Assembly (NCBI GenBank): GCA_038131795.1
Contig: JAYPQE010000003.1
Span: 930,001 to 994,000 of the forward strand
DNA length: 64,000 bases
DNA from: Eutrophobius brisbanensis
Lineage (GTDB): Bacteria > Pseudomonadota > Gammaproteobacteria > Eutrophobiales > Eutrophobiaceae
Direction: 5' to 3'
The notes beneath the pieces are model-generated. The model saw only the letters and a program-made list of their open reading frames with translations, was not told the origin of the DNA and made no database searches. Below, in pieces: positions 1-9,743 of this stretch; within the stretch, counting starts at the first letter, position 1; each line of letters opens with the position of its first letter. The position numbers were made by a program, and so were the translations under genes.

Positions 1-1218
1 TAATAATACGGCTCCGGCAAACTTTCCGTGAGAATGACTGTACGTCAGGATGAACTTGCCCGGATAGCTCACATCTTCGTTTTTGGTAATAAAATTACGG
101 AAGGTGTGCTGATAGAACCTTAATAGGTTGGGTATTAATAAAATGGATATGACACCGTGGACTAATATGGCAAACGTGGATGCAATTGCAAAATCACGAA
201 TGATGCCTATTTCATTGAACAAATTACTGGCAAAAGCGATGGCGATAATGGAAATCGCTAGCAGAAATGACAGTCCGGATTTTCTGGATAATTTTTTTAT
301 CAGCTCTTCGTGCGGCAAATCTGAATATTTTTTCAATCGTTTTAAATAGGCAATCACAAGATGCATTGTGGTAAATGCGGAAATAATAATTATCAACAGG
401 GGTAAAATTGTGCTTAATATATTGATTGGAATCCCGAACCAGCCCTGCAATCCAAATGTCCAGACGATGGCGATGGCTGAGGTAATCAGTGGGATCGCTG
501 CCGCAAGGACGCTTCTCACAAAGATAAGTATTATTATCAGTACCACCAGGGCCGACAAAGGACCTAATGATATGAAGTCTTCAGCAAGCTGTGTTTTAAG
601 CTCGTAATTTAGCCTGGGGGTACCGATTTGAATGAGGTCTTGCACCCCCCCTCTCACATTATCGAGTTCAGCCTCAATATCCAGGTATATTTGCTCCTGG
701 ATATTTTGCGTTGCAAATTCATCTTCAAGAGAGACCACCATTACAGATACCCGTCCATGGTCTGCAAAGAAAGTATCGATAAAAAGCTGATTTTGTAGTA
801 GCAAATTACGCAGTGATGCAATGTCCAGCTCACTGTTCATATCCCGATTTATAACCAGGCCGGACTCTAACTCACTATCAACTCGTTGCAAGGTTCTCAA
901 CGTAAACAGGCTGGACACTGACCTCACACCCTCTACCTGCTCCAGGGCCCCATGCAACCCATTGATTACCTGTAATTTATCCAGTGACCAGATATCTTCA
1001 TCTTCGATAAAAATATACACATTGTCATCGGTCCCAAATTCTTCCAGTACCCGTTGGTAAGCCAACCTATCAGGATCGCTGGATGCAATTAGACTGTCCA
1101 ACCCCGTATCAATTGTCAGTTTAGGGATGCCTAAGGCCATTAAAAAGGTCAACGCAATCAGGCTCAACCAGACAAGTTGACGATTACGGATTCCGAATAA
1201 ATATATGCCCTGCAGCAT
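1..1218 (-). CDS. RND/MMPL-family exporter, N-terminal part (runs off the left edge)
   Basis: The minus-strand frame opens at the ATG at 1216-1218 and stays open to base 1, giving 406 residues without a stop. It starts MLQGIYLFGIRNRQLVWLSL, followed by a first membrane segment. A periplasmic domain of about 200 residues comes next, then a cluster of hydrophobic segments (LSALVVLIIILIFV, IPLITSAIAIVWTFG, ILPLLIIIISAFTTMHLVIAY). This is the layout of the first half of RND-superfamily exporters of the MMPL/COG1033 type, which export lipids or hydrophobic molecules. The start overlaps the stop of the LolA-like gene by one base (TAATG), so translation is probably coupled. It is the last visible gene of the pqi operon. 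The substrate cannot be read from the sequence. Confidence 0.85.
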   Translation of the reverse strand, partial: MLQGIYLFGIRNRQLVWLSLIALTFLMALGIPKLTIDTGLDSLIASSDPDRLAYQRVLEEFGTDDNVYIFIEDEDIWSLDKLQVINGLHGALEQVEGVRSVSSLFTLRTLQRVDSELESGLVINRDMNSELDIASLRNLLLQNQLFIDTFFADHGRVSVMVVSLEDEFATQNIQEQIYLDIEAELDNVRGGVQDLIQIGTPRLNYELKTQLAEDFISLGPLSALVVLIIILIFVRSVLAAAIPLITSAIAIVWTFGLQGWFGIPINILSTILPLLIIIISAFTTMHLVIAYLKRLKKYSDLPHEELIKKLSRKSGLSFLLAISIIAIAFASNLFNEIGIIRDFAIASTFAILVHGVISILLIPNLLRFYQHTFRNFITKNEDVSYPGKFILTYSHSHGKFAGAVLL

Positions 1219-2135
1219 TACTGGTACCCTCGGCTTTGTGGCACGGTGGCGATGGAATTATCAAAGTCATTGACACCGGCATCAATCAGTTCAGATTCAA
1301 GCTGTTCTTCTTCTGTAGGACTTAAGTCCAAAGGCGGTTTATTTTCCAGCATCCAGTTTGCTGTAAAGACGTCATTGGATACGAGACTATCTGAAATGAC
1401 ACGTTTTTTTACCTTTATCAAGGTGCTATGAAGTTTATTTCTGTCAGTCATATAGAGCATGGAAGCACTAAGCACGTCTGCAGAATTTTTATTTAAATTA
1501 TGCATGGATAATTGCTTAAAGACTATGTCATTTTGATCGTAAAAATTTGTCCGCGTAACAAACATATCATCCTGGCGAATTTGATGGGTCATAATTCGCC
1601 TGGAGTTATTCGCATCCTCCGAATTACCATAAACATCTATTACATAGTAATTAACATCGCCTATTTTCCTGTCAGCTTGCCGCTTATATTGATATTCATC
1701 ATTAAAGATATTACTGATTTGACTGAGGCTGAAATCCATTCCAAACAGTCCTTCATTATCATTCCACAAACTCAGGTGTTTTAATAACTCACCACTTGCC
1801 GGCAGGTATAGAAAGACATCCGGTTCTGTCTCCATGACCTGTTCGACCAGGATGGCCACCCCCTCATATTCTTCTGGCTTATCAAAAACCAGTAAAAATT
1901 TAATGGCATTATTATCTGTAATCCGGGTATATTTTCTTAATTGCCTGGTATCTCGACGGCCTGCTTGATCAGTTAAAATGGCAGAAATTTCTTCATAGAC
2001 GTGGCGTTCAAGTCTCTGGTTATTTTTCACTACACTCATTATATCTGCCGCAGTCAAATCCATTTCTTCCTGTGCCGTAACAGATAAGACCGTCAGCAGG
2101 CTGAGGACTATCAATGACCATTTAGATATTGGCAT
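1218..2135 (-). CDS. LolA-like outer membrane lipoprotein-sorting family protein
   Basis: About 305 residues with a clear signal peptide (MPISKWSLIVLSLLTVLSVTAQ). The body resembles the LolA-like beta-barrel family that usually sits next to MMPL/RND exporters, with segments such as LPASGELLKHLSLW, GMDFSLSQISNIF and DYQ-type turns. These proteins are thought to carry a lipid or lipoprotein across the periplasm. I chose the ATG at 2135 because it gives an ideal signal peptide. A GTG at 2150 would overlap pqiC by 8 bp and is the alternative, because the purine-rich GAAGG sits very close to the ATG. The stop overlaps the exporter start. The family assignment is from pattern recognition; the cargo is unknown. 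Confidence 0.75.
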   Translation of the reverse strand: MPISKWSLIVLSLLTVLSVTAQEEMDLTAADIMSVVKNNQRLERHVYEEISAILTDQAGRRDTRQLRKYTRITDNNAIKFLLVFDKPEEYEGVAILVEQVMETEPDVFLYLPASGELLKHLSLWNDNEGLFGMDFSLSQISNIFNDEYQYKRQADRKIGDVNYYVIDVYGNSEDANNSRRIMTHQIRQDDMFVTRTNFYDQNDIVFKQLSMHNLNKNSADVLSASMLYMTDRNKLHSTLIKVKKRVISDSLVSNDVFTANWMLENKPPLDLSPTEEEQLESELIDAGVNDFDNSIATVPQSRGYQ

Positions 2136-2142
2136 ACCTTCT

Positions 2143-2745
2143 TTACTCACCAGTTATACTGTCTGCGATCAATTGGCTTAACTGGCCATAAAGTTCCTTC
2201 ATGGCAAAGACAGTATTTTCATAATCATCCATTGCATATGTCTGGTTACTGGACAATGTTGCATTATGGGTGCTGACTTGCCCCTGATTTTGATTATCGA
2301 GTACCTGCCACCTGGCACTCAATGTCACATAGCCGTCGTAATTTCGCTCAAACTGCTCAATGTGGATCTGCAGACGATAATCGGCTTTGGACAGTGTGCG
2401 ATTGATTGGCGTCCCCACATCATTGGTCCCCAACAAATCTGAAAGATTTTGTGCCATGGTCCTTAACAGGTTTTTTCTGAAATTATCGCCCCACTGGTTA
2501 TCTTCAGAAAAATACAGTTGATTTGAATTGCCTCTACTGACGATATTGAACCTTTCCATATACTGTGGAATATTAAGGTCCATTATTTCAACTACCAGGT
2601 CGGTCTCTTTCCGGTTAGCAGTCGCAAAATCCATAGGGTCAATCATAAAATAGCGTATTGTTGCGCTACCGCCAGCACATCCCGTTAACATGAGTACGAT
2701 GAAAGCCACCAGGATTTTTTTCTGACAAATAAAGGTTCTTTCCAT
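2143..2745 (-). CDS. pqiC: PqiC-type lipoprotein, ABC transport auxiliary component
   Basis: A 200-residue lipoprotein. The N terminus has a signal peptide ending in the lipobox LTGC (cysteine near residue 23). The rest matches the ABC-type transport auxiliary lipoprotein family (DUF330/PqiC): RYFMIDPM, then VEIMDLNIPQYMERFNIV, later YRLQIHIEQFERNYDGYVTLSARW. In Escherichia coli PqiC is anchored in the outer membrane and receives the PqiB tunnel. Two bases separate it from pqiB, so it belongs to the same transcript. It lies before the LolA-like gene, which is a plausible periplasmic partner. Confidence 0.85.
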   Translation of the reverse strand: MERTFICQKKILVAFIVLMLTGCAGGSATIRYFMIDPMDFATANRKETDLVVEIMDLNIPQYMERFNIVSRGNSNQLYFSEDNQWGDNFRKNLLRTMAQNLSDLLGTNDVGTPINRTLSKADYRLQIHIEQFERNYDGYVTLSARWQVLDNQNQGQVSTHNATLSSNQTYAMDDYENTVFAMKELYGQLSQLIADSITGE

Positions 2746-2747
2746 AA

Positions 2748-4394
2748 CTATTCTCCGTCTCCATCCCTGCCGAACAACAGTGACTGGGGGTTTCGTTCTA
2801 ATATCTCAACCAATGCCCTGATAGATCGGGCTGTTTCTTCCAGTTCACTGGTTAATTGGATGACGTTATATTGCATGGGTGAATTGGGTTCGAGTATGTT
2901 GTTGGTTAAATCCAGTGTGGTGCGTAGGTTTTGTAATACGTCACGCCCGGCAGTAATGGTCTCATCCAGGTTTGCTTCATCAACTGACTGCAAAATATTT
3001 TTAAACGATTCCATGGACGCTTCCAGGTTAACCAATGATGCCTGGATGGCAGGTGAATTAAACAGCGAATTGGTCCCTTCCAGTGTCCCAAGTAACTCCC
3101 TGCCGATGTCTTCCAGGTTAATGGTATCCAGCCGGGAGACAAATGCCTCCAGTGAGTTGGTAATGGATTCAATACTCGCAGAAGATACGGTAGGCATCTC
3201 GGGCACTGTATCATTGGCAGCGACCAGATCCATTGGATCATCCGGATTCATAACCAGTTCGACATAGAGTTGGCCTGTAATCAGACTGCCCGATTGCAAC
3301 CGGGCCTTTAAACCGTTATTAATGAGGTTGGTAATCGTATCTTCAGAATCTGACAAGCCCGTTTCATCCCTGAAAGCAATTCTTTCCGGTTCAATTTCAA
3401 ATAACACCGGGATAAGAAAACTTTCATCCTGACTGTCATATTCCAGCCTGAAATCCAGTACTGAACCCACCTGTATGCCTCGAAATTCCACAGGAGCCCC
3501 CGGGCTTAATCCACGTACCGAACTATTAAAGTAAGCAACATAATTGATCTTTCGAGTATAGGCATTTTCATCCATGTCACCGTAGCTGTTGTGTAAAGTA
3601 TAGACCAGCCCCTGTATGTCCGTTGTCGTTTGCTCCAATGTTTCCGGGGTATCGAAGGCAATTCCACCGAAAATTAAACTTTTAACCGATTCAGTACGGA
3701 CATTAACGCCGTTGGCAGATACATCTACCTCCATACCGCTGACGTTCCAGAAACGGGTATTGCCCTGTACCAGCTGGTCAAAGGGATCATTTACAAAAAT
3801 GTGGATATAGACGCTCTCCCTGTCATTTGCCAGTTCATATCCCAGCACCTCACCCGCCTGTATCCCTTTATAATAAACGGGAGAACCAATGTCGATTGAA
3901 CCGAGTTTATCTGCCATTAATACAACCTGCTGACCAATCGTCTCAGACAATACGACTGGTGGATTTTCCAATCCAACAAAATGAAACTGTGGTGCACCCT
4001 GTCCCGGTTCAACAGAGATATAGGCACCTGAAATAATGGTTTCCAGCCCTGATACACCACTGAGGCTCAATTGTGGCCTGACGACCCAGAACTGAGTATT
4101 GCGTCTGAGAAATGAATCCATTCCCTGGTTAAATCGTGCACTCAAAATCACATGGGAAAAATCTTCGCTGAATTCCATCCCTTCAATCACGCCAATATTA
4201 ACGTTCTTATATTTTATTCTTGTGGTCCCGACTTCGATTCCATCAGCAGTCAAAAAACTGACCGTTGCAACCGGGCCTTGTTCAGACAGGGTCTTAACAA
4301 TCAACCATCCCCCTACTAATGCTGTGATAATGGGGATGATCCAGACCATGGAAATGCCTGAGCGGTGTTCAATTTTTGGAGAAGCGACTTCCAT
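2748..4394 (-). CDS. pqiB: PqiB-type MCE-domain intermembrane transport protein
   Basis: 548 residues: a short cytoplasmic N terminus, one membrane anchor (MVWIIPIITALVGGWLIV, about 16-33), then three MCE domains. The first begins at VATVSFLTADGIEVG, the second at VVLMADKLGSIDIGSPVYYKG and the third near YVAYFNSSVRGLSPGAPVEFRG. A C-terminal helical region (about 420-530) could form the needle-like tunnel known for PqiB. PqiB hexamers bridge inner and outer membranes for lipid movement. The length matches E. coli PqiB (about 546). The start overlaps the pqiA stop by one base (TAATG), indicating coupled translation. Confidence 0.93.
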   Translation of the reverse strand: MEVASPKIEHRSGISMVWIIPIITALVGGWLIVKTLSEQGPVATVSFLTADGIEVGTTRIKYKNVNIGVIEGMEFSEDFSHVILSARFNQGMDSFLRRNTQFWVVRPQLSLSGVSGLETIISGAYISVEPGQGAPQFHFVGLENPPVVLSETIGQQVVLMADKLGSIDIGSPVYYKGIQAGEVLGYELANDRESVYIHIFVNDPFDQLVQGNTRFWNVSGMEVDVSANGVNVRTESVKSLIFGGIAFDTPETLEQTTTDIQGLVYTLHNSYGDMDENAYTRKINYVAYFNSSVRGLSPGAPVEFRGIQVGSVLDFRLEYDSQDESFLIPVLFEIEPERIAFRDETGLSDSEDTITNLINNGLKARLQSGSLITGQLYVELVMNPDDPMDLVAANDTVPEMPTVSSASIESITNSLEAFVSRLDTINLEDIGRELLGTLEGTNSLFNSPAIQASLVNLEASMESFKNILQSVDEANLDETITAGRDVLQNLRTTLDLTNNILEPNSPMQYNVIQLTSELEETARSIRALVEILERNPQSLLFGRDGDGE

Positions 4395-5638
4395 TATTCC
4401 ATCACCGTCTTTTCATCCTGTTGATTCGCACTGTCCCAGATAAGGCGGGGGTCAAAACTATGTGCAGCAAACATGGTCACCACAACCACCCCTGCAAAAA
4501 AAGAAGCGCCAATACCCGGTCGTATTGTGGACAGAACATCCAGACTCACCAATGCAGATAAAATTCCCACCAGGAAAATATCCACCATGGACCATGCACC
4601 CACAGTTTCCGTAATACGGTAAAGTACTGCCCTGTCCCTGGGACGCCACTTTGAGCCGTTTTGTACCGAGATTAATAAAAATGCAAGGATCATCAGTTTC
4701 ATTACGGGAATAACGATACTGGCTACAAAAACAATCATGGCCAATCCCCACATACCCCCCTCTATAAGATGCAATACTCCGCTCATAATTGTGCTAGGTT
4801 CCCCCTGGCCAAAACGAATGACAGTCATCACCGGATAAACATTTGCAGGAATAATCAGTATCGTTGCCGTCATCACCAGTGCCCAGGTGCGAGTAATACT
4901 GTCGACCTTACGGTGATGAATAGAGGCCTCACAACGGGGACATTCTTCCAATCCCGGCCTGGCACTGGTCAATAATCCACAGGTATGACAATTCATCAGT
5001 TGTTTGGGATCGGACAGGTCTGGTGGACTGTAATCCAGATGTTCCCAAATGGCTTCCGGGTCAAAATTTGCGCGGGCTGCGGCAAACGCAACTAACAGGC
5101 CGACCAGGGCATATAATGAAGGGCCAGTGATGACATTGGCCAAATCTTGTAATTTCACGATGGCAATCAGGACACCCAGCATAAAGACACTGATAAGGCT
5201 CCAGGGATTGATTGCTTCAATCATTCGGTAAACCAGACCCATGGCAGGTGGCACCATCCCCAGCCGTAGCGGTATCAGTAAATAAAGCATGCCGATAATG
5301 TTAATAAATGGAAAACCGATACTGGTAAAAAAGATCAGGACACCCAGGTCAGGCATCCCCATCTGGTACATGGCAAGCCCACCCGATAGCAAAATATTAT
5401 CTTCCACTCGACCACCCAGTTCCAGTGATAAAAAAGGATATATATTGGCAAGGACGAATAACATTAATGCAGTCAGGTACAGGGCGATGCCTCGATCAAG
5501 ACTGTTTTTTACATGTCGATAGAGCTCTGCACCACACTGCGTACAACTGGCCTTACCTGAGACAGCGATAGGCTCATAGTGGCATAACTGGTCACATTCG
5601 TGACACGCGATGATTTTCCCCTTCACCTTCAATGACAC
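4394..5638 (-). CDS. pqiA: PqiA paraquat-inducible inner membrane protein
   Basis: 414 residues, close to the E. coli length. It contains two repeated modules. Each starts with a zinc-ribbon-like pair of CxxC motifs (CHECDQLC and CTQC near residues 12-37; CHTCG and CPRC near 215-235) and continues with four hydrophobic segments. The sequences ANIYPFLSLELGG and ANVYPVMTVIRFG are the family's signature repeats. PqiA is the inner membrane partner of PqiB. It is the first gene of a five-gene minus-strand operon. The 125 bp upstream are AT-rich and presumably hold the promoter, but I could not pick a convincing -35/-10 pair. Confidence 0.92.
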   Translation of the reverse strand: MSLKVKGKIIACHECDQLCHYEPIAVSGKASCTQCGAELYRHVKNSLDRGIALYLTALMLFVLANIYPFLSLELGGRVEDNILLSGGLAMYQMGMPDLGVLIFFTSIGFPFINIIGMLYLLIPLRLGMVPPAMGLVYRMIEAINPWSLISVFMLGVLIAIVKLQDLANVITGPSLYALVGLLVAFAAARANFDPEAIWEHLDYSPPDLSDPKQLMNCHTCGLLTSARPGLEECPRCEASIHHRKVDSITRTWALVMTATILIIPANVYPVMTVIRFGQGEPSTIMSGVLHLIEGGMWGLAMIVFVASIVIPVMKLMILAFLLISVQNGSKWRPRDRAVLYRITETVGAWSMVDIFLVGILSALVSLDVLSTIRPGIGASFFAGVVVVTMFAAHSFDPRLIWDSANQQDEKTVME

Positions 5639-5763
5639 AACACAATCCCAATATTTTTGTTGTTATATTGATATATGCCCCAATATCAAATTCTGCCCGC
5701 CTGGGCACAAAAAGCCAAGTCATTTAACTGTATTTCCCTGACAATATTCCTGGAATATGCAGT

Positions 5764-6639
5764 TTAACCGGGAGTTTGTCTCAGGTTAAAGAGCCAGATT
5801 CCGGTGATAATTATGGCCAGGCCTGCAAAATGGTACCAGCTGATGACTTCATCGATGAAGATATATGCCAAAACAGCAGTGAGGATAGGCACCAGGTTTA
5901 TAAATAATCCGGCACGATTTGCACCCACCAGTTCAATGCCCCTGTTCCAGCACATATAGGACAGAACAGATGGAAATATTCCAATCACAATCAGACCTGT
6001 AATCACCCGGTGATTAAACTGAATAAATTCCCCCTGAACATATTCAAATAAAAACAAGGGAAACGAGACCAGCGCACCAAGTATGATTAAGGATGTGAGC
6101 AGACTCAGTGGGTGTATTGCCGGTTTTTTATGGAGTAATACAGGGTAAAGTGCCCCGCAAAACACACTCAGTAACATCCACAAATCACCTTTGACAAATT
6201 CCAGTGTAGTAATACTGGCAGGATTACCTCTGAAAATGACAATCATCACCCCCAGGAAGCTGATGACCATTCCAATGATTTGAGGCCGGCTAAGAGAAAC
6301 GTTTAATAACAGGTGAGAAAACAACACAATTGTTACTGGAAGTATACTTGATATCAGCCCAACATTTACTGCAGACGTTGTCTGCAAGGCTATATAAAGC
6401 AGGGAGTTAAATGCGCTGATACCTGTTGCCGATATCAATAATAATCGTTTCCACCATTGACGAATAAGCTTCCAGTCTTTTTTCAAATAAGGCCAGGCAA
6501 AAGGTAAAATAATGAATGATGCAACTAACCAGCGTACAAACGTAAAACTCAGAGGTGGGACATAAGGGATGATACCTTTGGCAACAACGTTATGACCGGA
6601 CCAGAATAATACTGCTAAAAATAACAACAACACCGGCAT
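5764..6639 (-). CDS. EamA/DMT family transporter
   Basis: 291 residues made almost entirely of hydrophobic segments, about ten in all, arranged as two EamA repeats of five. It begins MPVLLLFLAVLFWSGHNVVA, where FWSGxNxV is the usual start of the first EamA repeat, and includes FVRWLVASFIILPFAW, typical of helix 2. The second repeat has SVLSYMCWNRGIELVG and PILTAVLAYIFIDE, which match the second-half signature. It is likely an inner membrane exporter or permease of a small metabolite; the substrate cannot be inferred. It stands alone, with about 100 bp on either side. Confidence 0.88.
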   Translation of the reverse strand: MPVLLLFLAVLFWSGHNVVAKGIIPYVPPLSFTFVRWLVASFIILPFAWPYLKKDWKLIRQWWKRLLLISATGISAFNSLLYIALQTTSAVNVGLISSILPVTIVLFSHLLLNVSLSRPQIIGMVISFLGVMIVIFRGNPASITTLEFVKGDLWMLLSVFCGALYPVLLHKKPAIHPLSLLTSLIILGALVSFPLFLFEYVQGEFIQFNHRVITGLIVIGIFPSVLSYMCWNRGIELVGANRAGLFINLVPILTAVLAYIFIDEVISWYHFAGLAIIITGIWLFNLRQTPG

Positions 6640-6735
6640 TGAGTTGATCCATCCTCTAGATTATCTGCTGAAACACAACATTACTTGATAACAAGAATGA
6701 AAAGCAAACAAAAATATTAGTCGAATAAAATGCCG

Positions 6736-7095
6736 TTAATTATCTTTAATATTTTGATTTTGATCTACAAGCTGGGAATGAAACACTTTTAAATCACTCA
6801 TGAACCTGGCCTGAATACTCAATGGTAAGGCAATGACTTTCATGCCCGCCTTGAGACGGTAAACCAGGCCAGGAAATTGCCAGACTTGTTGTAATCGCGA
6901 TTGTTTGTCATCCCGTAAAGTGGCACATTCAGCGAGGTCGTCCACCACCTGAATGGCCCGTTCCCACTCCAGACTATCCATGCTGTATTGACAAAAGATA
7001 CCGGCGAGTAATTCACTCCAATGATCAAATAAAAATGATTCAATCATCTCCGGCAGTTCCTGTTCAGCAATCTTCTGTTTTATCTGATTTTGTAC
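6736..7095 (-). pseudogene. DUF1631 remnant, C-terminal fragment
   Basis: Reading through from the TAG at 7096-7098 in the same frame gives VQNQIKQKIAEQELPEMIES, then FLFDHWSELLAGIFCQY, SLEWERAIQVVDDL, and SRLQQVWQFPGLVYRLKAGM. This follows the C-terminal half of DUF1631 proteins (LP..V..LL...W..VL, then W..A...D.LIWS, then SRLR...PGLL..LR.GL). Full DUF1631 proteins are about 700 residues; this locus keeps about 270 in two pieces, with the middle and the extreme C terminus missing. An internal ATG at 7047 could start a 103-residue product, but I regard the locus as decayed. DUF1631 function is not established. Confidence 0.7.
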
Positions 7096-7548
7096 CTACA
7101 GTTTCACCAACTGTGGATCATAGTGTTCTGTTTTATCTGGAGGTTGTGCATTTATATCTGTACTGTCCCTGGAGTCATTATTAACTACCTGCGTATAACT
7201 GTTTTCCTGCAAACAAAAATCCAGCAACGCATTAATATCGCCATATATATTGACCAGGTCCATTGCCACCTGTCGTTGAAACATTTGTAGCATAATCAGG
7301 CGGACCTCTGCCCCGCATCGTAAATCATCACACGAATCCCAAAAGGCATTGTAAATAATCTCTGGTTGCAGGGGGTTCACAACATTATCTGGATCTATAT
7401 TATCCAGCATACTATTGATGTTTTTATCGAGAACCAGGAGCGCCTGCCTGCATTCTTGTCGTGTGTGCTCAACAGGTTCATGAAGAATACTGATTTCCTC
7501 TGCTGTTTCGGCTTTATTCTGCTCATTTTCACCCGTATCACCATCCAT
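7096..7548 (-). pseudogene. DUF1631 remnant, N-terminal fragment ending at an amber codon
   Basis: 150 codons from the ATG at 7548 to a TAG at 7096. The recognisable part is NPLQPEIIYNAFWDSCDDL followed by EVRLIMLQMFQRQV, which follows the DUF1631 pattern NPLGP..L...F..AC..L....K..L.KLFE. The same frame is open without a start codon up to a TAA at 7684-7686, and that stretch (for example SDCYLAIVRQLIALDTC) looks like continued coding. Downstream of the TAG the same frame resumes with DUF1631 C-terminal sequence. A long central block of the family is absent. The locus is best explained as a shortened pseudogene. Confidence 0.65.
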
Positions 7549-7757
7549 GTCATTGTTGCATGTATCTAAGGCGATTAGCTGCCGAACGATAGCGAGATAA
7601 CAATCCGACAGGCGACTTTCAAATCTGACCTGAATCTCCCTTTTCTTAAGTCGCGACTCCCTTATAGCCTTACACCAGCGGTTTTAAAACCACCCTCGCA
7701 AATATGGCCAATTGCGTCTCCTGAATTGTGAACCGCATCAATTCAAATTCACAAATA

Positions 7758-9485
7758 TTATTTTTTCTTTTTCGGAACGTATAAATCCGTAATCGTGCCA
7801 TCAAATACTTCTGATGCAAATGCGACTGTCTCAGATAGTGTGGGGTGAGGATGAATTGTCAGACTGATGTCTTCGGCTTCACAGTTCATTTCAATGGCCA
7901 ACGCCGCCTCAGCAATCAGATCACCAGCATTGGGTCCAACGATACCGGCACCTATAACCTGTTGACTCTTATTGTCAAAGAGTAACTTGGTGACGCCTTC
8001 ACTGCGACCCAGACTCAAAGAACGGCCACTGGCAGCCCAGGGGAATACCCCTTTGCCATAATCCAGTCCTTTTTCCTTTGCCTCAGTTTCCGTCAATCCC
8101 ACCCAGGCTACTTCTGGATCAGTATAGGCAACTGACGGGATGACCCTGGCAACAAATGCACTTTTTTCACCTGCACAAACAGCTGCTGCAACCTTGCCTT
8201 CATGGGTAGCCTTGTGCGCCAGCATAGGTTGACCAGTTATGTCGCCGATGGCGAAGATATTCTGTACATTGGTACGCTGTTGTTCGTCAACATTGATAAA
8301 TCCACGTTCATCCACATTGACACCGGCATTCTCTGCACCGATCTTTTTGCCATTGGGCGTCCGGCCAACGGCCACCAGGACACAATCAAAGGTATCTTCT
8401 TTGGGTGCCTTATCACCTTCGAAGGCTACAACCATCCCCTTCTTGTCGGCCTTGACTGCAGTGACTTTGGTACTTAAATAAATGTTTTCGTATTGTGAAG
8501 TGATACGTTTTTGCAAAGGCTTGACGATATCCGGATCAGCACCGGGTATAAGTCGGTCCAGCATCTCGACCACAGTAATCTTCGAACCCAACTCATGATA
8601 AACCGTAGCCATTTCCAGACCGATAATACCACCGCCCAGCACCAGCATGCGTTCAGGTATGCGTTCCAGCTTTAATGCCCCGGTGGAATTGATCACCCTG
8701 GGGTCTTCAGGAAGAAAGGGTAATTTAACAGGTTCGGAACCGGCGGCGATAATGGCATTCTTAAAGCGCACGCTCTGTTTGCCATTGTCAGATTCCACTT
8801 CCAGCTCATTGGCGTTAACGAATCGCCCCACACCGTGGATAATCTCTACCTTACGCTGTTTGGCCAACCCTTTTAGGCCACCTGTCAACTGCCCTACTAC
8901 CTTGTCTTTCCAGCCACCTAATTTTTCGATATCAATTTTGGGTTCACCGAAATCGATGCCGAATTCACTTGCCTCACTGGTTTCGGCTATCACCTTGGCG
9001 GCATGTAATAAGGCCTTGGAAGGAATACAGCCAACATTCAAACAGACTCCACCTATGGAAGGATAGCGTTCAACCAGGACGGTCTTTAAACCAAGATCAG
9101 CTGCATGAAAGGCAGCAGTGTAACCACCTGGTCCGGAACCCAGGACGACGACATCTACCGCGCCATCATCAGACTCTTTTATATTACTATTGGGGGTGGT
9201 TTCAGTTTTTTGTTTAGGCGTTTTTTTCTCTGCCGGCGTGGTGGCTGTTTGTTCGCCTTCCAACGTTAATATTAGATCGCCTTCTGAGACCTTGTCACCG
9301 ACCTTAATCTGTATAGATTGGATTACCCCAGCGCTATCTGACGGCACCTCCATGGTGGCCTTGTCACTCTCAAGCACGATCACCGGATCTTCAGCTTCAA
9401 TGCTATCACCGGGCTTAACGGGAATTTCGATGATCTCAACGCCACTGAAATCACCTATATTGGGTACTTTTACTTCAATTGGCAT
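7758..9485 (-). CDS. lpdA: Dihydrolipoamide dehydrogenase with N-terminal lipoyl domain (E3)
   Basis: 575 residues. Residues 1-80 are a lipoyl domain with the modified lysine in ESDKATM (Lys42). A Thr/Pro/Lys-rich linker follows, then a flavoprotein disulfide reductase: FAD motif VVVLGSGPGGYTAAFHAADL, redox-active pair CLNVGC, NAD motif LGGGIIGLEMATVYHELGS, and the catalytic HPHPTLSE near the C terminus. It reoxidises dihydrolipoamide in the pyruvate or related dehydrogenase complex. The fused lipoyl domain is common in E3 encoded in PDH operons, but no aceE or aceF is in this window. AAGGA lies 8 bases before the start. It diverges from nrdA across a 445-bp regulatory gap. Confidence 0.96.
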   Translation of the reverse strand: MPIEVKVPNIGDFSGVEIIEIPVKPGDSIEAEDPVIVLESDKATMEVPSDSAGVIQSIQIKVGDKVSEGDLILTLEGEQTATTPAEKKTPKQKTETTPNSNIKESDDGAVDVVVLGSGPGGYTAAFHAADLGLKTVLVERYPSIGGVCLNVGCIPSKALLHAAKVIAETSEASEFGIDFGEPKIDIEKLGGWKDKVVGQLTGGLKGLAKQRKVEIIHGVGRFVNANELEVESDNGKQSVRFKNAIIAAGSEPVKLPFLPEDPRVINSTGALKLERIPERMLVLGGGIIGLEMATVYHELGSKITVVEMLDRLIPGADPDIVKPLQKRITSQYENIYLSTKVTAVKADKKGMVVAFEGDKAPKEDTFDCVLVAVGRTPNGKKIGAENAGVNVDERGFINVDEQQRTNVQNIFAIGDITGQPMLAHKATHEGKVAAAVCAGEKSAFVARVIPSVAYTDPEVAWVGLTETEAKEKGLDYGKGVFPWAASGRSLSLGRSEGVTKLLFDNKSQQVIGAGIVGPNAGDLIAEAALAIEMNCEAEDISLTIHPHPTLSETVAFASEVFDGTITDLYVPKKKK

Positions 9486-9743
9486 GTTTCGCGTCCTTCT
9501 TTTCTTTAATAATTCCTGGATATCCCAGCCGTCATATTACACAAATGGACGCTGAGTTGGATCGGGAAAAAAATTTCACCTCTCGGACCCGAAAATTTGC
9601 TGAGAAAAAATAATTTATTTATGGGCAGCGCCAATCTTCCCTTGTTCATAAAGTTTGACAGCCTCTCATCCTGTGAACTGCCCCCTCCATAAGTCCCTGA
9701 AATTAATCATTTTGCAGTCAATATTTCCATGATATACAGGATT

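Noticed and set aside
7096..7098. Pyrrolysine read-through of the DUF1631 TAG
   Set aside because: A large central part of the protein is missing, so the locus is degraded anyway, and no pyl genes are present in the window.
8647..9217. Long ORFs opposite lpdA, and similar ones opposite nrdA, pnp, infB and nusA
   Set aside because: They are complementary to strongly conserved genes, lack family motifs and follow the codon bias of the opposite strand.
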